Under the pieces are notes generated by a model. The model searched no databases. It was not told the origin of the DNA and worked only from the letters and a program-made list of their open reading frames with translations. 64,000 bases of DNA from Pseudoduganella danionis (GTDB lineage Bacteria > Pseudomonadota > Gammaproteobacteria > Burkholderiales > Burkholderiaceae_D). This document shows, in pieces, positions 1-9,100 of the stretch; position 1 is the stretch's first letter, and the number at the start of each line of letters is the position of its first letter. Both the position numbers and the translations under genes were made by a program. The stretch lies in contig NZ_WNKW01000007.1 of the NCBI RefSeq assembly GCF_009720775.1, forward strand, positions 38,588 through 102,587. Reading direction: 5' to 3'.

Positions 1-3000
1 TCAAGCCCAGACTGAGCTGGCTGGTGCCGAGCGCGGCCAGGGCGGCCGTGCTCAGGGCGTTCAACTGGTCGCTGCCGAGCGCGCCGAGCTGATCGCTGTT
101 CAAGGCCTGGGCCTGGCGCGACGATAGCACGGCCAGATCGGTCAGCTCGAGTGCGGCGACCTGATCCGTCTCCAGCGCGGCCAGTTGACGTGTGGCCAGC
201 GTGCTGGCCTGGGCCGTGGTCAGCGCGGCGATGCTGGCTGTGCTGAGGCCGCTGCGGATCTGGCTGCTGCCCAGCGCCGCCAGTTGCTGGGTGCCTAGCG
301 CAGCAAACTGGTCGGTGCTCAGGGCTTGTAGTTGGTCGCTGCCCAGCGCGCTCAATTGCGCCGTCCCCAGGGCTTGCAAGTCAGGAATTTCCAGTGCGGT
401 GACCTGGTCGCTGAGCAGCGCATTGAGCTGGGCGCTGGTGAGCGCGCGCGCCTGGGCCGTGCTGAGCGCGACGATCTGGTCGGTGCTGAGTACGCTGATC
501 TGGTCTGATGGCAGCCGGCTCAGCGCATTGGTGGCCAGCACGGCGAACTGTTCTGGCGTGAGCGCGAGCAATTGGCCAGTGCTCAGCGATGGCAGTTGCA
601 CCGTGTTCAAGGCTGCAACCTGGCTGGTGCTGAGCTGTGCTACTTGCTGGCTGGTCAGAGCGGCCAGCATCTGCGTGCTCAGCGTGGTGAACACGCTGGT
701 GGCCAGCGCATTCAGTTGATCGCTGGTCAGGGCGGCGAACTGGCTGCCATTGAGGGCGGCCAACTGGCCGCTGCGCAGCGCGACAAAGTCGGCCGTGCCC
801 AGCGCCGCCAACTGAGCGGTGCCGAGTGCGCTGATTTGCAGCGTGCTCAGAGCGGCGACCTGGGCCGTGCCCAGCACGGCCATGTGGACGGTTTGCAAGG
901 CGGCGATCTGGTCGCTGCTGAGGCCGATAATCTGTGCCGTGCTCAGAGTGGACGCCAGATCCGTGCTGAGTGCGGCGATATTGGCCGTGCTGATGGCTGC
1001 GATCTGCTGCGAGCGCAGGATGGCGAAATCGACGGTTTCAAGCGCATCGAGCTGGTCGCTGCTGAGGGCAGCCACCTGTGCCGTGCCCAGTCCGCTGATC
1101 TGCAGGGTGCTGAACGCGATCATCTGGTCGCTGGTCAGCGCACCGAACTGGCTGGCATTGAGGGCGGCAATCTGGCTGCTCGACAGCGTGGCGAAGGCAT
1201 CCGTGTTGATCACGGCGATCTGGTCGCTGCGCAAGGCATTGAGCTGACGCGTGGCCAGATTATCCATTTGCAGCGTGGTCAGGGCGGCGATCAGGCTGGT
1301 GTACAGCGCGCCCACCTGCGCCGAACTTAGCGCATCGATCTGGGCTGTGGTCAGGTTTTGCCACTGGTCCAGCGTCAGCGCATTGAGCTGGTCGCTGCGC
1401 AGCGCTTGCACCTGGCTGCTGCCCAGTGCTTGCAGTGATTGCGTGCTCAGCGACGGCACCTGAGCGCTGGACAGCGCGCGCAACTGGCTGCTGCTGAGCA
1501 CGCCGAGCTGCTGGCTGGCCAGTGCGGCCAGATGGTCGCTATCCAGACTGGCAAGCTGGCCCGTACTCAGTGCCAGTATGTGCTGGCTTTGCAGTGCTTG
1601 CAGATCATCGGTTTCGAGCACCGCCAGTTGGTAGGTACTGAGGGAGGCCAACTGGGCGGTCGTGAGCTGGCTGTATTGCCAGCTAGTGAGGGCGATGATC
1701 TGGTCGCTGCCCAGGGTGCTGAACTGGCTGGTGCTGAACGCGGCCAGTTGGGCGCTGCCCAGGCTGGCCAGTTGATCGAGCAGCAGCGCATTGAGCTGGT
1801 CGCTGCTGAAAGCGCCTAGCTGGGCCGTGCGCAGCAGGTTGAGATTGTCTGTACTGAGTGCCTGTAGCTGCTGCGATTGCAGCGCGCGCAACTGGTCGCT
1901 GCCCAGCGCCTGCAATTGGGCCGAAGTGAGACTGCTGATACGATCGCCATCGAGCGCTTGTAGCTGTGCCGTGCCGAGCGCGGCAATGTGCTGGGTTTTG
2001 AGTACCGCCAGATCGTCCGTTTCGATCACGCTCAGTTGTGCCGTGCTGAGCGCGGCTAACTGGGCCGTACCCCATAGCTGGAACTGGCGCGTACTGAGCG
2101 CAATGATCTGGTCACTGCCTATGGCTTGCACCTGGGCGCTGTTCAAGGCCAGCATCTGGGCTGTGCCCAGGCTCTGGATTTGTTCGTCGCGCAGTGCAGC
2201 GATCTGAGCCGTGCTGAGCACAGGGATCTGGGCCGCTTTCAGGGCGGCCACTTCATCGCTGCTCAGGGCCTGGACCTGGGCCGTGTTCAAGGCGGCCAGT
2301 TGGACGCTGTTCAAGGCCGCAATCTGCTGGCTGCTGAGCGAGGCGATCTGGTCGGTGCTGAGCTGGCGTATCTGTTGCGAACCGAGTGCATTGAACTGCA
2401 CGGTTTTGAGAGCGGCCAGATCTTCCGTTTCGATCGCACGCAACTGGTCGCTGCTCAGCATGGCAATGCTGGCGCTACTGAGGCCACCGATCTGGCGCGT
2501 GGTGAACGCGACCATCTGGTCGGTGCTGATGGCGCTGATCTGGTCCGTGCTCAGGTTACCGAGCTGGGCTGGCGTGAGCGCGCGCACCTGGTCGGTGGTC
2601 AGGCGGCTGAAGCTGCCCAGAGCGCTGAGCTGGGCCGCGCTCAGAATGGCAAAGTCGGCCGCGGCCAGCGCCGCCACCTGGTCCGATGACAGTGCGCCGA
2701 GCTGGCTGGTGGACAGCGCCCCCACTTGTACGCTGCTGAGCGCGTTGATCTGGTCGGTGCTGAGTACGGCCAACTGGGGATTGCGCAAAGCCGCCATCTG
2801 GCTCAGCTTGAGCGCGGCAATTTCGTCCGTGCTCAGCGCCAGCAATTGCGCGCTGCTCAGGCTGCTTATCTGGGCCGTGACGAGGGCGGCGATCTGCTGG
2901 GTGCTCAGATTGGCGATCTGGTCCGTGAGCAAGCCTTGCAATTGCGCCGTGCTCAGGGTGGCCAGCAGTGCCGGGGTGAACGCGCGCAACTGGTCGGTAC

Positions 3001-6000
3001 CGAGGGCATCGAGCTGGAGCGTACTCAGATATTGCAGTTGGGCGCTGCGCAGCGCGGCCAGGTCCTGGGTTTCGATGGCCTGCAACTGCTGGCTGCTCAG
3101 GGTCTGCAAGTGCTGGCTGCTCAGGCCGGCCACCTGCGTGGCGCTGAGGCCGGCGATGTGGTCGGTGCTCAGCAGGCTGAACTGGGTGGTGCTGAAGCTG
3201 CCCAGTTGCACGGTATTCAACGCGGCCAGATCCTGGGTTTCCAGTGCAGCCAACTGGCTGGTGCTGAACGCGCGTATCTGGCCTGTGCTCAGGTTGGCAG
3301 CCTGCAAGGTACTGAGCGCCACGATCTGGTCCGTCGTCAGGCTCTGGAACTGGCTGCTGCTGATCACGCCGAGCTGGCTGATGCCGAAGGCGCGGAACTG
3401 GTCGGTGCTCAGGCTGCTTAGCTGGTCGGTGCTCAAGCTGGCGACCACATGGGTACGCAAAGCGCCGATGTCTGCACTCGACAGCACTTGCAACTGGGCT
3501 GTGCCGAGCGCGGCGAACTGGCGCGTACTGAGGCTGGCCACCTGGGCCGTGCTCATGGCGCTGAGCTGGTTGGTATTCAGGCTGCCTATCAGTGCGCTGC
3601 CGATGTAGCTGAGCTGGGCCGTTTTGAGCGCAGCAAAGTCCTGGCTTTCCAGCGCATTGAGCTGGTCGCTGCTGAGCGCGGCAATCTGCTGGCTGGCCAG
3701 ATTGCTGACTTGCAGTGTGCTGAGGGCGGCCAGTTGGTCGCTATTCAGTGCGGCGATCTGAGCCGTCTTGATCGCAGCAAGCTGGCTGGTCTTGAGTACG
3801 GCCAGCATCTGCGTGCCCAGCGCGAGCAATTGTGCGCTGTCGAGCACGCTGATCTGGCTGCTTTGCAGACTCGTCAGTTGCTGCGAGCTCAGCGCTACCA
3901 GTTGATCCGTATTGAGTTTCTGTAGCTGGCTGCTATCGAGGGCATTGAGCTGGGCCGTGCTCAGGGCCAGCATTTGCTGGCTGTTCAGGGCATTTAGCTG
4001 GTCGCTGCGCAGGCTGGCGATCTGGGCCGTTTTGAGCGCTGCCAGATCGCGCGTTTCCAGTACCGCCACCTGGTCGCTGCCCAGCGCTTGCACCTGGCGC
4101 GTGGCCAGATTGGCGACCTGCATGGTGGTCAGGGCAATGATCTGGTCGCTGCCCAGACTTTGTAGCTGGCTATTCGACAAGGCCGCCAGTTGTGCGGTTT
4201 TCAGTGCGGCCAGATCGTCCGTTTCCAGTGCCGCCAGTTGCGCGCTACTGAGGCTGGTCATTTGCAGGCTGGTCAGATTGCTGGCCTGCGCCGTACTCAG
4301 CGCGACGATGTGCTGGCTACCGAAGGCGGCTAGCTGGCGCGTGGTCAGCGCGCTGAGCTGGGCAGTCTTCAAGGCTTGCAGTTGGTCGGTGCTCAGCGCA
4401 GCCACTACGCTGGTGGTGAGCGCCTGCACTTGTTGCGATTTGAGCGCCTGCAAGTCCTGCGTGCTCAAGGCACCGAACTGGTCGGTGGACAGCCAGGCCA
4501 GTTGCTGGGTGCCCAGCGCGCCTGCTTGCACGGTGCTCAAGGCGGCGATCTGGTCGGTGCTGATGGCGGCCGTCTGCTGCGAGTTCAGCACATTGAGCTG
4601 GCTGGACTTGAGCACGCTCCAGTTGGCCGTCGCCAGTGCTGCCACTTGCTGGCTCAGCAGAGCGCTGATCTGGTTGCTGCTGAGGGCTAGTACCTGCTGG
4701 CTGCTCAGGGCACCGATCTGGTCGCTACTGAGTGCCTGAAGCTGGGCGGTATTGAGCTGGAGAATCTGGCCCGTTTTGAGTGCGCTGATCTGGCTGGTAC
4801 TGAGCGTCGCGATGAAGCGCGTGCCCAGTCCCGCCAACTGTCCCGTTTGCAGCGCGGCGAGGTCCTGCGATTCCATCGCGCTGAGCTGATCGCTGCTGAG
4901 TGCATTCAACTGGCCTGGTGTGAGCGCATACGCTTGCGCCGTGCTGAGCGCGACGATCAGATCCGTATTCAGCGCGGCCACCTGTTGCGTACCGAGCGCG
5001 ACAATCTGGCTGGTCTTGAGTGCAGCGAAGTCGCGCGTTTCGAAAGCATTCAGTTGCAATGTGGACAGGCTGGCCATGCTGCGGGTGCTGAGTACACTGG
5101 CCTGGCTGCTGCTGAGCGCCACGATCTGGTCGGTGGTGAAAGCCAGCGTTTGTGCACTATTGAAATTGGCTAGCTGGACGCTGGTGAGCGCGCTGAACTG
5201 GTCGGTCGTCAGGGCCGCCACCGCGTTGCTGCTGAGTGCAGCAGCCTGTTGCGAGCGCAGGCTGGCCAGATTAGCCGTGGCCAGCGCCGTAATCTGGTCG
5301 GTACTGAAGCTGGCCAGTTGTGCGGTCGATAAGCTGATCAGTTGCTGACTCTTCAGGGCGGCAATCTGGTCGCTGCCGAGCGCCGACCATTGCTGGGTGC
5401 TGAGTGCGGCCAGTTGCTGGGTTTTGAGCAAGCTCCAGTTGCTGGTGGCGAGCGCCGCTATTTGCTGGCTGCTCAGGCTGGCCACTTGCTGGCTGGCCAG
5501 GGCATAGCTCTGGGCGGTGGTCAGCAGCGCGATCTGGTCGCTGCTGAGCGCGCGCAACTGGTTGGTGCTGAGTGCCAGCAACTGGGCTGTCGCCAGCGCC
5601 TGTAACTGGTCGGAACCCAGACTTTGCAGATTGGCCGTGCTCAGGCCGGCCAGTTGCTGGGTGCGCAGCGCAGCCAGCGCTGTGGTGGCCATGGCGCCCA
5701 ACTGGTCGCTCGACAGGGCGGCCAACTGGCCGGAACCGAGTGCGGCTGCCTGGGCCGTCTTCAGTGCGGCCATCTGGCTGGTGCCGAGCGCGGCGATCTG
5801 CTGGCTGGCCAGCACATTGATCTGTACGGTGCGCAGCGCGGCTAGCTGGTCGCTGCTCAGTACACTGAGCTGCAGCGTGGATAGCGCGCCAATCTGCGCG
5901 GTATTCATGGCACTGACTTGGGCCGTACTGAGTGCATTGATCTGGTCGCTACTGAGTGCCGGTAGCTGGGTGGTTTTCAAGGCAACAAACTGCTGCGTGC

Positions 6001-7375
6001 TCAGCGCGAGCAACTGATCGCTGCTGAGCGTGGCAATTGCATTGCTGCTGAGCGCGGTCAGTTGTAGCGTACGCAGCGCGGCCAGATCCTGGGTGCTCAG
6101 CGCCTGCAGCAGGCTGGTGCTGAGACCGGCCAACTGGGCCGTGCTGAGCGCGGCGGCCTGAGCGGTGCTCAGTATGCTGAACTGGCTGCTGTCGAGGGCA
6201 TTTAACTGGGCGCTGCCCAGGCTAGCGAGCTGGCTCGTGCGCAAGGCAGCCAGGTCACGGGTTTCCAGTGCGGCTAGCTGGTTACTGCTGAGCACCGCCA
6301 ACTGGCTGCTCAGCAGAGCGCTCACTTGCTGGGTGGTCAGAGCGATGATTTGATCGCTGCCGAGTGCGCGTAACTGGGCGCTGCGCAAGCTGACGATCTG
6401 GCCGGTCGTGAGCGCGGCAATCTGGTCGGTACTGAGCAGGGCTGTGCTGCTGGCGTCGAGGGCGGCCAGTTGCTGGCTCTTTAGGGCGGCAAAGTCCTGG
6501 GTTTCCATGGCCAGCAACTGGGCGCTCGATAGCTGGTTTAGCTGCAGGGTGCTGAGGGCGCCGACCTGGGTGGTCGTCAAAGCCTGGACCTGATCGGTGC
6601 TCAGGCTGCTGATCTGGGCCGTGTTCAGGCTGGCAATCTGTGCGGTGCGCAAGGTGCTGAAGCCAGCGGTGCCCAGTGCCGCCAACTGGTCGCTGCTCAG
6701 GCTGCTGGTCTGAGCGGTGCTCAGATTGCTGCTCTGTTGCGTGGTCAAGGCCGCGAACTGCAGCGCGGACAAGCCGCTCAGCACATTGGTGGCCAGCACG
6801 CTGAGCTGGGCTGTGCCCAGCGCTGCCAGATCTTCCGTATCGAAGCTGGCCAACTGGCTGCTGCTCAGACCGGCCATCTGGCGGGTTTGCAGCGCGCCGC
6901 ACTGGGCGCTGCCCAGCGCCGCAATCTGGCTGGTGGACAGGGCGCGCAACTGGCTGCTGCTGAAACCGCCTATTTGCTGGGTTTGCAGGGCCGCATAGTC
7001 GGCCGTACCGAGCAGGCTGAGCTGGGTGGTGCTGAGCCCGGCCAACTGGGCCGAACCGATGGCGGCAAACTGCGCGGTGGTCAGACCATATACGAGCTGG
7101 CTCGTGCTGAGGCTGACCAACTGGGCGCTGCTGAGAGCAGCAATCTGCTGGGTGCTCAGGCCATAGGCTAGCTGTTCCGTGTTTAGCACGGCCAGATTTT
7201 TAGTCGATAAAGCCCGTACCTGGTTGGTGCCCAGATAGCCGAGTTGCTCCGTGCGCCAGGCCGTCATTTGCAAGGTGGTAAACAGCAGCATATCGGCCGG
7301 GGTCAGGGCGGCGATCTGTGCGGCGGGCAGGTTGGCAACTTGGTCTGTGGTTAAACCGGGTACGAGTGATGGCAT
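1..7375 (-). CDS. Giant octapeptide-repeat protein, 3' end outside window
   Basis: An open minus-strand frame runs from an ATG at 7375 (preceded by AAGGAG) to the left edge, at least 2458 codons; the last codons at the edge still read as repeat (SQLSLGL), so the C-terminus is missing. After about 70 looser N-terminal residues (MPSLVPGLTTDQVANLPAAQ) the protein consists of 8-residue units of consensus L-[ST]-[ST]-x-[QD]-[LIVF]-x-A, such as LSTAQLAA, about 300 copies, matching a 24-bp DNA period. Similar LTTAQIAA-type repeats are known in large proteobacterial proteins, often loosely annotated as heme utilisation or beta-strand repeat proteins; the function is not established. There is no N-terminal signal peptide, so export, if any, would need a C-terminal type I signal that cannot be seen here. 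The S/T-x-x-Q pattern resembles a helix N-cap box, so an alpha-solenoid is as likely as a beta fold (inference). Plus-strand frames here are shadows. Confidence 0.85.
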   Translation of the reverse strand, partial: MPSLVPGLTTDQVANLPAAQIAALTPADMLLFTTLQMTAWRTEQLGYLGTNQVRALSTKNLAVLNTEQLAYGLSTQQIAALSSAQLVSLSTSQLVYGLTTAQFAAIGSAQLAGLSTTQLSLLGTADYAALQTQQIGGFSSSQLRALSTSQIAALGSAQCGALQTRQMAGLSSSQLASFDTEDLAALGTAQLSVLATNVLSGLSALQFAALTTQQSSNLSTAQTSSLSSDQLAALGTAGFSTLRTAQIASLNTAQISSLSTDQVQALTTTQVGALSTLQLNQLSSAQLLAMETQDFAALKSQQLAALDASSTALLSTDQIAALTTGQIVSLRSAQLRALGSDQIIALTTQQVSALLSSQLAVLSSNQLAALETRDLAALRTSQLASLGSAQLNALDSSQFSILSTAQAAALSTAQLAGLSTSLLQALSTQDLAALRTLQLTALSSNAIATLSSDQLLALSTQQFVALKTTQLPALSSDQINALSTAQVSAMNTAQIGALSTLQLSVLSSDQLAALRTVQINVLASQQIAALGTSQMAALKTAQAAALGSGQLAALSSDQLGAMATTALAALRTQQLAGLSTANLQSLGSDQLQALATAQLLALSTNQLRALSSDQIALLTTAQSYALASQQVASLSSQQIAALATSNWSLLKTQQLAALSTQQWSALGSDQIAALKSQQLISLSTAQLASFSTDQITALATANLASLRSQQAAALSSNAVAALTTDQFSALTSVQLANFNSAQTLAFTTDQIVALSSSQASVLSTRSMASLSTLQLNAFETRDFAALKTSQIVALGTQQVAALNTDLIVALSTAQAYALTPGQLNALSSDQLSAMESQDLAALQTGQLAGLGTRFIATLSTSQISALKTGQILQLNTAQLQALSSDQIGALSSQQVLALSSNQISALLSQQVAALATANWSVLKSSQLNVLNSQQTAAISTDQIAALSTVQAGALGTQQLAWLSTDQFGALSTQDLQALKSQQVQALTTSVVAALSTDQLQALKTAQLSALTTRQLAAFGSQHIVALSTAQASNLTSLQMTSLSSAQLAALETDDLAALKTAQLAALSNSQLQSLGSDQIIALTTMQVANLATRQVQALGSDQVAVLETRDLAALKTAQIASLRSDQLNALNSQQMLALSTAQLNALDSSQLQKLNTDQLVALSSQQLTSLQSSQISVLDSAQLLALGTQMLAVLKTSQLAAIKTAQIAALNSDQLAALSTLQVSNLASQQIAALSSDQLNALESQDFAALKTAQLSYIGSALIGSLNTNQLSAMSTAQVASLSTRQFAALGTAQLQVLSSADIGALRTHVVASLSTDQLSSLSTDQFRAFGISQLGVISSSQFQSLTTDQIVALSTLQAANLSTGQIRAFSTSQLAALETQDLAALNTVQLGSFSTTQFSLLSTDHIAGLSATQVAGLSSQHLQTLSSQQLQAIETQDLAALRSAQLQYLSTLQLDALGTDQLRAFTPALLATLSTAQLQGLLTDQIANLSTQQIAALVTAQISSLSSAQLLALSTDEIAALKLSQMAALRNPQLAVLSTDQINALSSVQVGALSTSQLGALSSDQVAALAAADFAILSAAQLSALGSFSRLTTDQVRALTPAQLGNLSTDQISAISTDQMVAFTTRQIGGLSSASIAMLSSDQLRAIETEDLAALKTVQFNALGSQQIRQLSTDQIASLSSQQIAALNSVQLAALNTAQVQALSSDEVAALKAAQIPVLSTAQIAALRDEQIQSLGTAQMLALNSAQVQAIGSDQIIALSTRQFQLWGTAQLAALSTAQLSVIETDDLAVLKTQHIAALGTAQLQALDGDRISSLTSAQLQALGSDQLRALQSQQLQALSTDNLNLLRTAQLGAFSSDQLNALLLDQLASLGSAQLAAFSTSQFSTLGSDQIIALTSWQYSQLTTAQLASLSTYQLAVLETDDLQALQSQHILALSTGQLASLDSDHLAALASQQLGVLSSSQLRALSSAQVPSLSTQSLQALGSSQVQALRSDQLNALTLDQWQNLTTAQIDALSSAQVGALYTSLIAALTTLQMDNLATRQLNALRSDQIAVINTDAFATLSSSQIAALNASQFGALTSDQMIAFSTLQISGLGTAQVAALSSDQLDALETVDFAILRSQQIAAISTANIAALSTDLASTLSTAQIIGLSSDQIAALQTVHMAVLGTAQVAALSTLQISALGTAQLAALGTADFVALRSGQLAALNGSQFAALTSDQLNALATSVFTTLSTQMLAALTSQQVAQLSTSQVAALNTVQLPSLSTGQLLALTPEQFAVLATNALSRLPSDQISVLSTDQIVALSTAQARALTSAQLNALLSDQVTALEIPDLQALGTAQLSALGSDQLQALSTDQFAALGTQQLAALGSSQIRSGLSTASIAALTTAQASTLATRQLAALETDQVAALELTDLAVLSSRQAQALNSDQLGALGSDQLNALSTAALAALGTSQLSLGL
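137..7000 (-). repeat. 24-bp tandem repeat with 17-unit superperiod
   Basis: The 24-bp unit stays in perfect phase over long stretches. Octads with Asp instead of Gln (T-x-D-[LF]-A-A-L) have their Asp codon at 6998, 6830, 6494, 6254, 6086, 5030, 4862, 4214, 4046, 3638, 3230, 3062, 2654, 2420, 2012, 1604, 1028, 788, 380 and 137. From 6998 to 2654 every interval is an exact multiple of 24. A 6-bp slip lies between 2654 and 2420, and a 3-bp slip between 380 and 137. Intervals in units are combinations of 7 and 10 (7, 10, 14, 17, 24, 27, 44), giving a 17-octad (408 bp, 136 residue) higher-order repeat. Confidence 0.85.
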
Positions 7376-7571
7376 GTTTAGATTCTCCTTGCGCCAATAT
7401 ATAGTACTGCCGCGCCTGCCCAAGGCTGGAGCAAGATGGGAAAAACCGTTTAAATCTTGGTCTGAAAACAAGCACTTAGCGGCATATTCTGGCGTCTAGG
7501 CTACGGTGAAAAGTGGGCAGGAAGGAAAGACTGTAAGATCCTGTTTTTGTCCATAATCCGAGGTCCCTCTG
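7376..7571. promoter_or_regulatory. Divergent intergenic region, repeat gene / nudC
   Basis: This 196-bp spacer separates two divergent genes. On the minus strand, just before the AAGGAG of the repeat gene, there is a TATATT (about 7398-7403) with TTGGGC 16 bp upstream, a weak sigma-70-like pair. On the plus strand no convincing ribosome binding site precedes nudC. No other structure was seen. Confidence 0.3.
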
Positions 7572-8390
7572 ATGCTGCAGACGCCAGACACATTTGAGCC
7601 GCTGATCCGGCCGCATGAGCATGCCATTCCGATAACCTTGCTGGTTTGTCGAGGTCAGTTGCTATTGCGCAACAACGATCACGCTGTGCCAGAGGCAGAA
7701 GTGATTGAAAAACTGAAAGTTCCGTCCGGGCGGCTGCATCCGCTGGGCCTGTGGCAGGGCCGTTATTACCAGATGGGCTGGGTGGACGAGCCTGATGCAC
7801 CGGAGCCCGGCTATGGCTTTGTCGGCCTGCGCACGCTGTTCGGTGTGATCGATGACGGGCTGGCCGCGCTGGCCGCGCGCGCCGTGCAACTGGCCGAATG
7901 GGCGCGCACCCACCAGTATTGCGGGGTGTGCGCCACGCCCATGCAGCGCCTCGAAGGCGAGCGCTGCTATGCATGTCCGGCCTGCGATATGCGTGCTTAT
8001 CCGCGCATCTCGCCGGCCATGATGGTGCTGGTGCGCAAGGGCGATGCCGTGCTGCTGGCCCAGCACGCCCGCCCGGGTGCGCCTCGCTACACGGCGTTGG
8101 CCGGTTTTCTCGAGGCCGGCGAATCGATAGAGGACGCGGTGCACCGCGAAGTCTACGAAGAGGTGGGCTTGCGCGTGCACAATCTGCGCTATTTCGGCAG
8201 CCAGTCCTGGCCCTTCCCCCATTCGCTGATGATCGCCTATACGGCCGAATATCTGAGTGGCGAGATCCGCATCGATGCGAGCGAAATCACTGATGCGCGC
8301 TGGTTCGGCCCGGACGACGCGTGGCCCGAGCCGCCCACCACCACCTCGATCGCGGCCGAATTGCTGCAGGCGAACCGGCCGCGGCGCTAG
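7572..8390 (+). CDS. nudC: NAD(+) diphosphatase (NADH pyrophosphatase)
   Basis: This 272-residue cytosolic Nudix hydrolase cleaves NADH/NAD+ to NMN(H) and AMP and, in the E. coli family member, removes NAD caps from RNA 5' ends. Visible features are an N-terminal beta domain, a four-cysteine zinc ribbon (CGVC at about 117 and CYACPAC at about 133-139), and a canonical Nudix box at about 178-200 with the glutamates of REVYEEVGL. The family motif SQPWPFPxS is present as SQSWPFPHS. The ATG at 7572 gives the usual family length (E. coli NudC is 257 residues). It is divergent from the giant repeat gene and followed by folE in the same direction with an 83-bp gap. Confidence 0.95.
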   Translation: MLQTPDTFEPLIRPHEHAIPITLLVCRGQLLLRNNDHAVPEAEVIEKLKVPSGRLHPLGLWQGRYYQMGWVDEPDAPEPGYGFVGLRTLFGVIDDGLAALAARAVQLAEWARTHQYCGVCATPMQRLEGERCYACPACDMRAYPRISPAMMVLVRKGDAVLLAQHARPGAPRYTALAGFLEAGESIEDAVHREVYEEVGLRVHNLRYFGSQSWPFPHSLMIAYTAEYLSGEIRIDASEITDARWFGPDDAWPEPPTTTSIAAELLQANRPRR

Positions 8391-8435
8391 GCGGTAAGAC
8401 CGGCGTGAAACCGGTATACTGTCGCCCATTCGTTC

Positions 8436-8455
8436 AGCTTAGTTAAGCTTAGTTA
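8436..8455 (+). repeat. Tandem 10-bp repeat before folE
   Basis: AGCTTAGTTA occurs twice in direct succession, 18 bp before the folE ATG, and is followed by the related AGGTAAGG. It is downstream of a possible -10 TATACT (8415-8420). It may belong to the 5' UTR; function unknown. Confidence 0.4.
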
Positions 8456-8473
8456 AGGTAAGGTAGTACACAG

Positions 8474-9040
8474 ATGTCGCAAAACACATTCAATGAAGAC
8501 GACTGGCGTCGTCTGATCGCCAGCTTCGGCGAAGACCCCAACCGTCCGGGCCTGCTGGAAACCCCGGCCCGCGTGAGCAAGGCCTGGCAGCACTGGACCT
8601 CCGGCTATGCGCAGGATCCGATGGAATTGCTGAAGGCTTTCGAAGATGGCGCCGAGCAGTACAACGAACTGATCGTGGTGCGCAACATCCCCGTGTACAG
8701 CCATTGCGAGCACCATCTGGCACCGTTCTTCGGCAAGGCCACGGTGGGCTATGTCCCGAACGGCAAGATCGTTGGCCTGTCCAAGCTGACCCGTCTGGTG
8801 GACTGTTTCGCCAAGCGTCTGCAGGTGCAGGAACGCATGACCATGCAGATCGCCAATGCGCTGATGGAAGTGCTGGAACCGAAAGCCGTCGGCGTGGTCG
8901 TGCGCTGCCGCCACCTGTGCATGGAAAGCCGCGGCATCCGCACGCCGGGTGAAGAAACCGTGACCTCGGCCATGCTGGGCGAGCTGCAGCCGAATCTGGC
9001 CATGCGCACGGAATTCCTGGCACTGGCGCGCGAAGACTAA
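8474..9040 (+). CDS. folE: GTP cyclohydrolase I
   Basis: FolE converts GTP to 7,8-dihydroneopterin triphosphate, the first step of tetrahydrofolate synthesis, and is a cytosolic toroidal decamer in known members. The 188-residue product shows the zinc site (Cys of SHCEHHLAPF at about 78 and Cys of RHLCMESRG at about 148), the active-site His pair in CEHH, and the conserved stretch VGLSKLTRLVDCFAKRLQVQE. Length is slightly shorter than E. coli FolE (222) but usual for the short bacterial form. The ATG at 8474 follows a weak AAGGTAAGG. It lies between nudC and a thioredoxin-like gene, all on the plus strand; a shared transcript is possible but not shown. Confidence 0.96.
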   Translation: MSQNTFNEDDWRRLIASFGEDPNRPGLLETPARVSKAWQHWTSGYAQDPMELLKAFEDGAEQYNELIVVRNIPVYSHCEHHLAPFFGKATVGYVPNGKIVGLSKLTRLVDCFAKRLQVQERMTMQIANALMEVLEPKAVGVVVRCRHLCMESRGIRTPGEETVTSAMLGELQPNLAMRTEFLALARED

Positions 9041-9100
9041 CGCGGGCCAGCAGCAACCTGCGAGTTCAACACACAGACTGACAGTAGCAAAGGTAGATCG

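Noticed and set aside
1..7000. Possibility that the 24-bp array is a CRISPR or satellite repeat
   Set aside because: The unit is degenerate in a codon-aware way, lacks unique spacers and encodes an uninterrupted protein frame.
192..7171. Many plus-strand frames rich in Trp, Ser and Leu or in Gln and Gly within the first 7 kb
   Set aside because: They are shadows of the 24-bp repeat: a period divisible by three keeps all frames open. Only the minus frame has an ATG with a ribosome binding site, a non-repeat N-terminus and no stop to the window edge.
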